From: Erythrophleum ivorense
Lineage: Eukaryota > Streptophyta > Magnoliopsida > Fabales > Fabaceae
Length of the DNA: 64,000 nucleotides
Direction: 5' to 3'
NCBI GenBank assembly: GCA_026724425.1
Contig: JAIUCV010000008.1
Coordinates: 25,931,470 to 25,995,469, forward strand
Shown: piece by piece, positions 12,326 to 24,052 of the stretch
Layout of the letters: each line of letters opens with the position of its first letter
How positions within the stretch are numbered: position 1 is the stretch's first letter
Made by a program: the position numbers and the translations under genes
The notes under the pieces: generated by a model
Database searches by the model: none
Seen by the model: only the letters and a program-made list of their open reading frames with translations
What the model was told of the DNA's origin: nothing

Positions 12326-15300
12326 CATCCTTTTTACATCACAATTGGTTATAAGGTTCATTTTCATAAATTAAGCACCTTTAGCAACAGTATTTACTAT
12401 CATTAAAAGCCAAAATAACTCATTAATTGCCAAATAGACCATGTGAGCTTACCAAACTTATTTTCCATTCATAAAATATTTTTTCAAGTAGAACTATCAA
12501 AAATTGAACCTCACAATTTAGGTCCAAGCCATAGAACTCGAAATGCACATCACACTTGCCATTTCCATGAAACTCCATATTCTAATTTGAACTTTAGAAA
12601 ATTATAATTAATTTTTAAAAAATTGAAATTATACAAATTATACCATTTTAGAAAGTTATGGATGTCCTCTAACTACCATAAAAATTTCAAATCAAAACAA
12701 CTAGGTTTGCCTAACAAAAGTCGATGGAATAGTAACACTGGTCTAGGGGCATCCTACAACTAACATCAAATTTCAAAGATTTATATCTCCCTCAATACAA
12801 ATCCAAATGAGGTGCTCTCAGTGGTTATGGAAAGCTTAATATGAGAACTAATTTTTGTAAGAATTTCAAGGGCATATGAGTTCATTTGACCTACAAAATG
12901 CATTGCATATCAAAGGCTATTATAGTACTCAGGTAGCACCAGACCTTTGACTTCAAAAATTTCATAACTCTCTATACAACTCCTTTTCATGCAAACTCAG
13001 TGGCTTTAGAAAGGTTATAATGTCAGCTATATGCCTGTAAAATTTCATGGGCATTGGACTTCATTTAGCCCTTGAATGACATAGAAATATAAACTGACCA
13101 TATAAACAGTAACCTTGACAATTATGCAAAATTTGACAAATTTTGAAAAATCATAATAAATTCTCTAGAGTCCAAATTGAATGCTCTTTGACTTTGTGAA
13201 AAGCTTTAGATGAGACCTATTTGCTTGCCAAATTTCATGCAAATATGCATTTATTTTGTTAGACTTTGATTTATCCCAAGAAAGTGGTCAATTTGAAGTT
13301 CATAAAAGGATAAAAGGCATCAAATGGTCTTCTACTTAATCCATAACCATTTAAGCATATCCAAAAGCATAAACATAGTGTATGAGAGCATCCCAAATGG
13401 TCTAAATTATCATGTAGCTCAAAACTAGCATCCTAATTACTAATATACACATATACATCAAGGCACATGGATGACAAAAACTCACATATATATACATTTG
13501 GTTCCAAAATGGATTCATACATCATATTTACATACTCTTACACATGCTTAATAATTTACATCTCATAAACATCATTGGGCTATAAATTTTGATATCAAAA
13601 TGCTTAAAATTTCTATTTTATTGTCAAAGTCCCATGCTTCAAGATGTTTGGCCTCCATTCCTTGGTCCACGTGGCTCACTTAGACATGGTTAGACATATG
13701 TAAGGGAAGAGTGAGATTCCAAGAATCCCAATAGCCCTTAATCCTTTCAAACATACATATATGATGCATTTACATATCAAAGAATGGATGCTTGCCATAA
13801 AGACTTCTCATGAACATACATAAATCAATTTCCTTATCATGTGAACTCATGCATGTCAAACATAGGCTCTAAAGGGTGTTGGTCTAGCCTCACCCAATTT
13901 CTTGAGACTTTTGGATTCCCCCCCATCCCCTAACTTTTAAGGGACTTTTGACTTAGCCTCACTCTTTTTGACACTTTTGGCTCATCCTCACCCATTCTAA
14001 GGGACTTTTAGTATAACTATGCCCATTCAAGTCACTTTACATTTAAAAACACATTTCAAGAAGCATAACGGTACCATGTTATATAATCAATAGCTAGAAA
14101 CATATCTCATAGTTTAAACATACACACAAGCATCCAATGACAAGCAAATATCTAGGAAATGCATGCAAGAAAGGTTAGTAAGCTACTTTGTGCCAAGAAG
14201 CCCAAGCTTTTTCCTTTGCTTTCATACTTCCCCTTGAGTTTTTTCCTTCTTCTTCTTAGCCCATACACACAATTAGGAAGGTCTTACTTCACTTGGCCTA
14301 GACATATCAAATGACACATAATTCGATCATTGGAACCACTTTTAACCTTACATGAACTCTATACAGGCTCACTTGCTCTTATGACACAATTATGATTCCA
14401 TATAAGGCACAATGAAACAACCCTCAGAATTTATGATCTTGGCTCCAATTTCTCATTCAATCTAAGACATATGACTCCATTAGAACTCATTAGAGTCATC
14501 ACCAATTCAATTCAAGGAGCCTAGACTGAAGTTGCTCCTTTATGTCTTAAAATAGAGCCTATACTTCTATCTCATAAACTATGGCTTCTAAATTTAAACC
14601 ATTGGTTCCTTTGATGTTTATTAATCATATATAGACCATCCCTATCCTTAGAATCGAAGATAAATCTCCCTAGATGCTTCATCTCCCTTTGCCTTGACAT
14701 ATGCACCATTAGCCACCCATGGAGTTTCAATTATTTTTCTTAGGAAAATGGCACTTGTGAAGCATCCTAGATGTCTTATGATCTCTCACATACTCTTAAA
14801 TAGGTTAGATTATCCTTAGAAAGCTTCAAAAATGGCTAGGTGTACTAAGAACCCTAAGTCACATAACTTGTTTTCTAATGCTTTTCCTTTGAATCTACTT
14901 GCATATTCTTATTCCTCATGCTTGATAACCCTTGTCTCTACCTTGTTTTAGGTTGAATTCCTTCCCTATTGATTAGGTCTAGGTCTAGTCGAACAAGGGC
15001 ACAAGAAGAGCAAAGCCAAAAGATGCAATAAAGGCCATGATTCTTACCTTGATTTAATGCTTTTCCAAGGAGCTTCCTTATGCCTTAGCCCTCTCTTTCA
15101 ATTCCTCTCTTCTACTTTCTGGCCCAACCACAAAATAGCCTCAAATAAATCAATAACACCATGGGAGGAGAGAGGAGAAAGAAGAGAAGAGGTCTAGTAA
15201 AGGGGAAGACATTAAAAAGTAAGGATTTCTTACACTTTTTGGCTAGAATCTTCTTCCCTTCTTTTTGTTTGCCTCTTGGAATTGCCTTAGAATCTATTTA

Positions 15301-15901
15301 GACTAGATGGAAGTTAGTTATGAGGAGTGAGCAGAGGTGGAGCATGATTTAAGGACTAAGGCGCTAATTTAAGACACTTTTAAAAATTTCCATTTTGTCC
15401 CTTCTCTTGGCTTTTCTCGTTTAGGTTCATTTCAACTCCTTTTTGAGAATGCCTATATTATCATGAAATTTTGGTCTTCTAATTCATAAAATGCCTTTAG
15501 TTTCACCCAAATTGGATTTAAAATTTTCTTAAATGAATCGGTCAAAATTTTAGTCAACTGATACTTTAAAATGTAAACCGAAGGGTTTTTAACCATTCTA
15601 GGGATTCTTATAATTTTTAGGACTTTTGAAAACCTCAAGACACTCATTTTTCCCATTTAAAAATCCCTCCTTTGAGTTTTTTAAAATTTGGCCAAAATTA
15701 CAAAAATGCCACTAGATTTTGTCTAATTTTATTTAGCTATTCTAACTTTGATTTTCGGGTTTTTTGTTTTTTCCTTGTATCCTCATTTTCAATTATTTAG
15801 AATTTCTTCCTAATTTTATTTAATCTCAATTCATTAGATTTAAGGGACCTCCTTTTATATTTTCCTCGGTTTAAGACTTTTAAAACATGCCGGATATTAC
15901 A
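12326..15901 (-). mobile_element. Main piece of LTR A0
   Basis: This is the long piece of A0 beyond the A1 insertion. It contains tandem modules starting near 12598, 12776, 12957 and 13147, the CAAAAGTCCC-type array, a purine-rich leader on the minus strand, and the U3 ending at CCGGATATTACA. I see no clear TATA box at the usual U3 position. Confidence 0.65.
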
Positions 15902-15915
15902 TTTCTCCCCCTCTT
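15902..15915 (-). other. Polypurine tract upstream of LTR A0
   Basis: The minus strand reads AAGAGGGGGAGAAA directly before TGTAATATCC, preceded by GGATGAAATTTTAATT. A conserved GA(C/T)GAAATTT phrase followed by a G-rich polypurine tract is familiar from plant Tekay/Del-type chromoviruses. The same arrangement recurs at 60733. Confidence 0.65.
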
Positions 15916-16164
15916 AATTAAAATTTCATCCTTGAAATTTAAAGGTATAAACATCATCCTGCTTTTCTCATACTTTTCTTAACCAATCTTTCTATTCCCT
16001 TTGTTTAGCTCTATTTACTTCTCTCAAAGGCTAGGCTCTTTTAAGTTGGCTTGCCATATATACAATTCTCTTTCTTTGTATTATTTGCATAGAGCATTGA
16101 CTTGTTCCTGTCATGAGGGAGACTAATTCCTAATACTAAAATATATTCTTATAATTTTGGCCTA
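15916..16164 (-). mobile_element. Short non-coding remnant of family A internal domain
   Basis: Pyrimidine-rich on the plus strand, lying next to the polypurine tract. It resembles the start of the region above 60745 only in composition and in the GATGAAATTT phrase. No ORF or protein motif is seen. Confidence 0.35.
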
Positions 16165-17008
16165 TTTCTTGGAAGATCTTACTATTTTGAGAACCATCTT
16201 TTCCATCATGAAATTTAGGTCTTTTAATTCATAAAATGCATTTGGTTTCACCCAAATTAGATTTAAAACTTTTCTGAACAAATCGGTCAAAGTTTCGATC
16301 AACTGATACTCTAAAATGTAAATCAGAGGGTTTTTATAAATTCTAAGGGTTCTTATGGTTTTTAGGATCTCTGAGAATCCTAGGACATTCATTTTTTCTA
16401 TTTAAAGATCTCTTCTTTGAGTTTTCTAAAAGTTGACTAAAATTATGAAAATACCACTAGATTTCGTCTAATTTTATTTAACTATTCTGACTTTGATTTT
16501 TGGGCTTCTTTTGCCTTGTATCCTCATTTTCAATTATTTAAAATATTATTCTAATTTTATTTAATCTCAAATCATTTGATTTAAGGGACCTCCTTTTATA
16601 TTTTCCTTGGTTTAGGACTTTTAGGATATGTCGAGTAGTACAAAAGGGCTTAAAATGGTGGAAAATAACTCCGTCTAAAGTTTCGGTACTATTTGACCCT
16701 TTTAGCACCTTGAAAGGGCCTTAGCTAATTCTAATTATTCATATGGTTTTCAGAACCTCTAAAGACCTTGGTGATCTTAATTTTAGGCTTTAAAACTCTT
16801 TTTCTTGAGTTTCCTAAAATTTGTTCAAAATTACAATTTTGCAACTAATATTCCATTTTACTATTTTAGCTTTGTTTTCTTTTTGTGTATGATTTCTTAT
16901 CCTCATTTCTCGATATGCTGCTTAATATTTTACCATTATTTGGATTTGCTTTAGAGTCCTCTTTTATTAACATACCGGTTCCAGTTCAGTTAGAAAGCTA
17001 GTTGTTAC
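16165..17008 (-). mobile_element. Two further family A U3 fragments in tandem
   Basis: 16165-16641 repeats, with many changes, the U3 text of 15385-15901 (the block around TTTCACCCAAATT, the CTCTGAGAATCC-type block and the terminal GGACTTTTAGGATATG), ending GTAGTACA. 16642-17008 is a third, more diverged U3-like piece ending TTGTTACA. Both are minus-oriented. Together with A0, three U3 ends follow one another. Confidence 0.45.
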
Positions 17009-17400
17009 AGATCATTTCCTATCATTTCCTATAAAGTCCATGAAATTTAGGAAATAAATGAATCAATCTAGACTTAAGCTCAAAATTTGCATCTAATTTA
17101 GGATATTGAATACAAAGATTTTGATAATGCACATAAGGAGCTGCAAGTTCTTTAATGGTTCTAGAGTGCATGTTACCATTCAAATTCCTATTGACATTCA
17201 AATTAACCTGTGCATACATGTTCATGTTAACATTTATTTGCAAAAATGAGGTACACAACCAAGTCTTTGAACACAATTAAAAGCCACAAAAGCACTACCA
17301 TTAGTCCCTACATTAAGACTATTTTTCTTGATCCTTACATGCCTTTGAAAGGTTCTTTCAATCTTGGGGTCCAAATCAATTAATTTTTCACTAGAGGACT
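17009..17400 (-). pseudogene. Athila/Tat-like gag N-terminus, truncated
   Basis: On the minus strand a frame at 17276-17022 contains ELAAP, CIQYP and FELKS followed by HL.PKFHGL, the hallmark series at the N-terminus of plant Athila/Tat gag proteins. Just upstream (about 17400-17340) a DPKIERTF-like segment in another frame fits the usual gag start. A stop at about 17277 separates the two frames. The gene is cut off at 17009 by the family A fragments. The family assignment rests on remembered motif order and is fairly firm; the gene is dead. Confidence 0.6.
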
Positions 17401-18092
17401 ATATCATAAACCAATTAGCCAAGCAAGAATTAAGAAATAACACAAGAACCAACCAAGAAAAATCAAAGAAATAATTCTAGAAAAATAGAAAAATGTCCTA
17501 AAAATAAGAAAAATACTTGAAAAATATAAAATTCAAAGAAAATGATGGAATTTGGCCAATCTAAGGGCTACCTAAACCCTAAACCCCAAATATAAAAGTA
17601 CCAAGTTAAGAAAAATCAAAGCACACCGAAAAAATCAAATTAGTAACCAAATTAGCACAATTCCACACACCAAAAGGCAAGAGAATTAAATTTAAATTAA
17701 ACTAACAACACCTTATATATAAAACACTTTAAAATAGAGAAAAACCACACAAAAAAACTCATAAAAATAGATAAATTAACTATGAAAAAATTAGAAAAAT
17801 CCTATAAAATTCAAGAAAATACTAAAATATTCAAAAAAGTGCTCTAAACGTTGGAATTTGGCCTAAAACCATTGCACTAAATAGCTTGTTATTATTTTCA
17901 CTTAGAACATCCAAAAATCTTAGAATACAAAGTTTCAAGCAAATTTAGGTAAGTCAAACAAAAATTCCAACAAGCAGAACAATTGATCCATAACACCAAA
18001 AAGGCCAAAAATTAAGTTCAAAACAAAGTAAAAATTATACAAAAAATAGAGCTAAAATAGCTAGAAAACTCTTTCAAATAATTAAGAATCTA
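17401..18092 (-). mobile_element. Untranslated leader of element C
   Basis: A very A-rich stretch on the plus strand between the gag start and the primer-binding site, with no ORF. Its length and position fit the long leader of Athila/Tat elements. Confidence 0.45.
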
Positions 18093-18117
18093 ATTTCCCT
18101 GACAACGGCCTCAAATT
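18093..18117 (-). other. Primer-binding site of element C (tRNA-Asp type)
   Basis: The minus strand reads TTATCA, then AATTTGAGGCCGTTGTCAGG. Athila/Tat elements typically have TATCA-AATTTGGCGCCGTTGCCGGGG at this junction, complementary to tRNA-Asp. The match is clear, with several transitions. It sets the LTR boundary at 18118. Confidence 0.62.
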
Positions 18118-20311
18118 TGATAACTATTGTTGAATAGTTATAAATAACTTAGTTGTAAAATAAATTTGTGAATAGTGGTGTAACCAAGATTGCCTCCCAT
18201 GGAAATGGAATCTAATTACTAAAGAGAGTTTCCCAAATGTCAAATGCAACTTAAAAACTAATAATTCCAAAAATCAATTAGGGGTTTAATGATTAAAATT
18301 AAAAATAATTCAAGAAGTAAAATAAAACTAATAACTAGAATAAAAGAAAAAGTAACAACAATCAAGCAAATGAGTGTAGTTAGCTTTGAGTGAATTCTTT
18401 GAAATTTGACTCTCATCATCCAAATTAGATTTCAATAAGAAATGGACCTAATCTTCTTTAGTGTATTCCTAATTAATTTCCTCAAGTGACCACTTAAGAT
18501 GCAATCAATTAGCAAAGTATTGACTTTTGAAACCTCAAGATTATACTAACTTGTTAATCCTTGAATTAAGCTCCTTGAACACACCAAAACAAAGATAAAT
18601 TGATTCTATAGGTTTTGCACTTTCATCTTAGATGCCTAATTAACCAATCAAACATTAAGATTCCTTAAATTAACAATTAAGCTCAAAATTCCAACAAGAT
18701 TACACAATAACCATTGCATTAATCAAGCTGAAAATTTAGAGGAAAATAGAACAAAATGTGTAGCCACTAAATAAAACAATTAATCCCATTTTCATTCTCC
18801 AAAATGTTCATCCAATAACTCAACAATTCAAGAATCCAATCCAAAATTTTAGCCACAATTCTCAAGTAATTACAAGCTAAACCTAGACTTATAAAACCAT
18901 AAAATTGCACCATTAAAAGGAGAAGAAAATTAGCCAATTCTTAGAGCATTTGTCTTGGATTCAAATCTACACTTCAAAGCCCTCATCCCAAGCTAGCTAC
19001 ATGGTGGATTTAAGCTTCCATTGGAGAGAATTGATGGAGGAAATGGTGTAATGATCTTCGCTTAAGGAGCTTCACGAATAGGGAGTGGATTATGGATCCT
19101 TTAATGCGTGCTACTCTCTCTCCATCCAAAGCCTGTGGCTCTCCAATCATCAATCCTCCATCACATTCTATGCACCCTCACTCCAAAGAACTTGAGAGTC
19201 ACTATGTTCTAGACACCCTTTTCCTTCTCTATTTTGTCACATGCTTGTTGCCTCCAGGAGAGAACCCCAAGACCCTCAATCCCTCTCTCACATGCTTCTT
19301 CATTCCCTCACCCCTCATGCCCTCCACATGAATCATGTTTTTCTTCCATTAAATGTAACAAACGTAATTTTCATAAAATGAGGAAACGAGTTGTATAAAA
19401 GAGAGTCCTTTGAAATGAGCTAGATAATGCCCGAAAAAATTTGGGTAGAGTCCTGGACTCTTAAAAATGATAATTCCAGGCTCAGACGGTGAAACAAATT
19501 ATGACGAAAATTAACAAAACGTAATGATATTTTCGTAAATAAGTGTAAATTTTGAAAAAAAAACACATAGGAGGACTTTTTAAATGAAAATTTTGACTTG
19601 CCCAAGGTTCCCAGAGATCCAAAAATCATGGGAAGCCCTAGGACTGGTAAAGCCTCTCCGGTGTACTTTTTTCCAATAGCAATGAGCCTGAATTTTGACG
19701 GACTCGTTCAGGAAGGTTTTAACTCTAATTTGAGTGATTCCAAAGGTATTTTATTAAATTAGGAACCTAAATTTTATAATGAAAAAGATGGTTCTAAAAA
19801 AGGAGCTAAAACAAAACAAAAACAAAATTGCCATTACAGAAGGACGGAATGGAAATTTTGAAAAAGTTTGTTTCTTGAAGCTTCCACCACCTTCACGTAT
19901 CTTCTCCCCTTCATTTTGGCTGAATTTCTTCTACCCAAAATACAGAAAAGGGATAGCTTCTTGAGGCACACCAAGAGAGGGAGAGAAGGAGGAAGAAAAG
20001 CCAGAAAGGTAGGAAAAATTCAAGAATTTCATGCTCCTTCTTCCAATTTTGTTTTCCTCCTTCCATGCTTTCTTTCCATAGTTTATTTGAGTGAATTGGT
20101 TCTATTTTTGGTCTAGAACTTAGAGGGGCAATTCAAAAATTTTGAAAAAAGGCAAACCAAGAAGAAGAAGCTTTGAAAGCACACTTAAAACCAAGGTAAT
20201 TACTTGTTGTTATTGCTTCTTCTCCTTACTCCATGGATGAGTGTGTTCGACCAAACCAGAACCAAGAAAGGGGGAAGTTCTATTCAAAAACAAGAGAGGA
20301 ACTAGGATTTT

Positions 20312-23300
20312 TGTAACACCATACTACTAAGACTCAATTCATGTAATTCCCATGCCTCATCTCATATAATTTCTATGGAAGCAATATACTGGCATAAGGA
20401 GCCATGAATCAAGATGTATTTTCCCACAGGTAAAATTTTTCTTTTAGAGTCCTGTAGGCCATATAGACTCATGTATCACATTCTCATATTTATTTACAGG
20501 GATATAACTCATTTCCATCACCAAAAATGGTCTAGAGCTCATGTAAGGCAAAGGGAAGCATAAAACATGTACTTGCAATTTTGGCCAGAAATTGCCCCTT
20601 TTTGTCACAAAATTTAGAAAATCATAACTAATTCTAGAAAAATAGAAAACATGTATTCTTTTACTGTTCTGGAAATCTGTAGTGTCTAATTTATACTAAA
20701 AATATGACCATACCATGAATCAGCATACAAAGGACATTTGACATTCGAAAAGGGGCAGAGGTCTGGCTGGCTACTGGTACTATCACAGGTTTCTATAGCA
20801 CACTTCAAAAATGTCCAATTAATTCTAAAAAAATCCATTCTATATAAATAATATCAATATGGAAAGCTACAGATGTTAGCTAGAGGGAAAAAATAACTTC
20901 AAACCAGTCCAAGCATGTCTAGGCACTAAAAAGTAATCAAACAGTAATTTGGGTCAGTTTGGATGCCTGATGCTGGATAGAAACTTCAAAAATTCATATC
21001 TCCATCTCTAAATAACCAAATAGGGTGCTTCCAATTAGTACAAGTCACTGGGAGTATCTAGTTTCTTTCTATAAAATTTCATGACAATTGGACATCATTT
21101 GCCCTATTAGTGACAGAATTCATTTTCGAACCTGAGTGAATAGTATCTTTTACCAAAATCAGAAAATTTTTCAACTTTGAAAATTCATCAAATATTCTAT
21201 AGACTTTCAAAAATTCTATACTTTAGATTCTCAAAAAGCTCTCAAAAAGCTCTAAATGTATGCCAAATCTCAGATTAAGAAGAGCTAATTTGGACAAAAA
21301 GTGGTATAGGGATCTAAAGTGGTCAAATCTTGCTTCATATGAGGTATCAAAATGTCCAAATGGTCTCCTTTGATGTTAAGCACCTCTTTGGCAAGTTTAA
21401 AAGCATAAATATGACTTGTATGAACTGCCCAAGTGGTCCCAAATCTCATGCATCTCAATTTGCCCATTCCACTTTCATTTATATATATATTTCCAAGATT
21501 TTAGTTTGCCATTACATGTCTAAAATGTACATTCTCATGCATGTGACCTTAGCTCTCATTTATACATAACATATCAACATAATTACACATGCTCATATGG
21601 TTACATAATAATTTTATCAAGGGATTACATCATATACCCGATGTATGGCTAAAATGAAAGCAAAACTAGGCATATTCATATACTTTGATGTCATTCTTCT
21701 TCTTATAGGCTTGGTGGCCTCCAATACCTTGCTCAATTGTTCCACCTAGCATGTTAAGACATTGGAGAGGAGGGGATGAGATTCAAAACACTTCAATAGC
21801 TCATCTCCCATTCAATCACACATAAAGTATGTAATACAAGTCTCACAAATGCATGCATAGGCATATTAACATGTGCAATCATTTAAGGAGCATTCTTGGA
21901 ATTTGAAAAAGTCATACATGGCATACATAAGCTTGCCAAGTAAGTGGATTAGCCTCACCCATTCATTTGTGGATCTTGGACTTGCCTCACCTATTTCTTT
22001 AAGAGGTTCTTGGACTTAACCTTACTCTTGGGAGTCAACCTCACTTTTAGGAGACTCTTTGCTTTGTCTCAACCAATTCTAAGGGTTCTTGGCTCATCCT
22101 CACCATGACTAAGGGTTCTTGGCTTCACCACACTCAAGCAAACCAAAGCAAGCATCATAAATATCATTTAAAAATATAATGCATCATCATGGTACCATGG
22201 CATATAAAATTATGCTAGAATACTTTTCATGACTAAAAATACACATACACACATTCAAGACAATGTAAGCACACATCTATGCATGAGAGAAGGTGGAGAG
22301 AGCTACCTTGCTTGTATTTGCATACTTTTTCCTTAAGCCTTGAATCCTCTCCTTTGGCCTCACACACCCAAGAAGGTGAAGATCACTTCTCTTGGCCTAG
22401 ACACATTATATGGAAGCTAATTATACTCTTGAATCAATTTCTAATGCCACATAATCACTAGAAAAGTTAGGTGACTCATAAGGCTCTTTTATAATCCCAT
22501 AATGCACTTAATGAAGCAACGTCAAGAAAAACATCATCTTGGCTCCATTCTATCTATTCATTTACAATTTTTGACTCCATTTAAACCTCCTAGAGTCATC
22601 ACACAATCAATTCTAGGAGCCTAGCTAGGTGTTGCTTGTTTAAGCCATATTATGGAATATATATAAGGCCATCTCACTACCTATGATTTCTAAAATTTTT
22701 CCAAGACTGCCTCTCATATTCTCCCATCATACATGATGCAAAACTAAACTTAGAACAGATTAAAACTACCTCTAGGTGCCATTTCTACTCTAGGCCGAAG
22801 CTATGTTTTCATAAGGCACCAATGGAGTTTTCTTGCTTCCTTTGATAGGAGAATCATGTGGAAAGATGTTTTGGTGTCTTAGGAACTCATATGAACACTT
22901 AAACATCATAAAATATGGCTAGAGTTCATGATAGAGTTCAAGGTGCAATCAAAACCTTAACTTTTCTATCTTGCAAATTTATGATTTTTACTTGGATTTC
23001 TTTGCATATTCTTACTCTCCTCCCTTAAATTCATAGAATTCACCCTTGGTTCTCCTCAAAATTTCAGCCCTCCTATGGCTTCTTACGTGGGGCGAAACAT
23101 GGAGGAAGGAGGAGCAAGGGTAGCAACCATGGAAGAAGAATTTACCTTGTTTTTCTTTGTTTTCTCACTTGAATCTTGTCTTTTTTGGCCTCCTCTCTTC
23201 AAATCCAAATTTTTTCCTTAATTTCTCCCTTAAAAAATATTTATAAACTTCATTATAATCACAAGAAAGAAAGGGGAATGGAGAAAGAGAGGTTTGGAAA

Positions 23301-24052
23301 GAAGAAAGTATGAAAAACTACTAAAATTTTATATCTTTTAGCTTGGATTTCTCCTCCTCTCCCTCTTCCTCTTGTGCGCCACTCTCCCTAACGTTTTTCT
23401 CTAGTTTGGGGTAGAAACATAATGGTCTGAATGAAGAAGGAGATGGGGCACCACTTATATATAGGAAGGAGGAAAAAAGATTTTTCAAAAATTTTCATTT
23501 GGCTTTTCGTTCTTAGAATTTTCGTTTTTAGTTTGTTTTAGCTCTTTTTTTAGAACTATATTTTCCATTTTAAAATTTAAGTTCCCAATAACATGCCTTT
23601 GGAATCACTCAAATCAAAGCTAAAACTTTTCCAAACAAATCTATCAAAATTTGGATACACCAACATTGGAAAACGTTCACCGAAGGGGTTTTAACTATCT
23701 TGAGACTTTCCATAGTTTTCAGGGCCTCTAAGAACCCTAGAGAACTCAAAACTTTTATTTAAAAAGCCCTCCTATGAGAATTTCAAATTTTGCTCAAAAT
23801 GATGAGAATACCCTTATGTTTCGTTAATCTTTCATTCAAATTCGTTTCTTCACTCTAGCTCTATTTTTCTTTCCATCTGAGACTGGGGTTCTCATTTTTA
23901 GGAATCTAGAATACTTCCCAAATTTTTCGAGACCTTAACTACATCATTTCGGGGGATTTCCTTTTGTATCTGGTGAATTTCGTTCGTTTAAGGAGAAATC
24001 ATATGTTACGTTTCTTACATTTTCTCTTATTTTCAGAAAATCGAATATTACA
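20312..24052 (-). mobile_element. Solo LTR A3 (family A) nested in A6, 3741 bp
   Basis: An uninterrupted copy, useful as the family reference. It runs from TGTAACACCATAC to CGAATATTACA on the plus strand. Flanking bases ATTTT (20307-20311) and GTTTT (24053-24057) are a probable target-site duplication with one change. The minus-strand TATA (CTATATATAA) is at 23455-23464, about 590 bp from the LTR start, and the donor-like CAAGGTAA is at 23142-23149. Modules start at 20618, 20808, 20989 and 21180. Confidence 0.76.
20618..21360 (-). repeat. Tandem modules of about 180-190 bp in LTR A3
   Basis: Four degenerate units, each opening with an AAAATTCATAACT-like phrase, followed by an AAAGCT(A)TAGATGT-like phrase and in some units AAATTTCATGG. 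Unit starts are spaced 190, 181 and 191 bp. The same modules occur in A0, A2 and A4. Confidence 0.6.

Larger units (their letters stand above)
2559..15901 (-). mobile_element. LTR A0 (family A, 3' LTR), outermost layer of a four-level nest
   Basis: Two pieces, 2559-2579 and 12326-15901, join across the A1 insertion to give about 3.6 kb. The plus-strand ends are TGTAACACCATAC and CCGGATATTACA, the family A termini. The second piece shares the order of blocks seen in A2, A3 and A4: the 180-190 bp modules (12598-13147), the leader with CAAGGTAAGA on the minus strand at 15044-15051, and the U3. A polypurine tract just above 15901 marks it as a minus-strand 3' LTR rather than a solo LTR. Confidence 0.7.
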
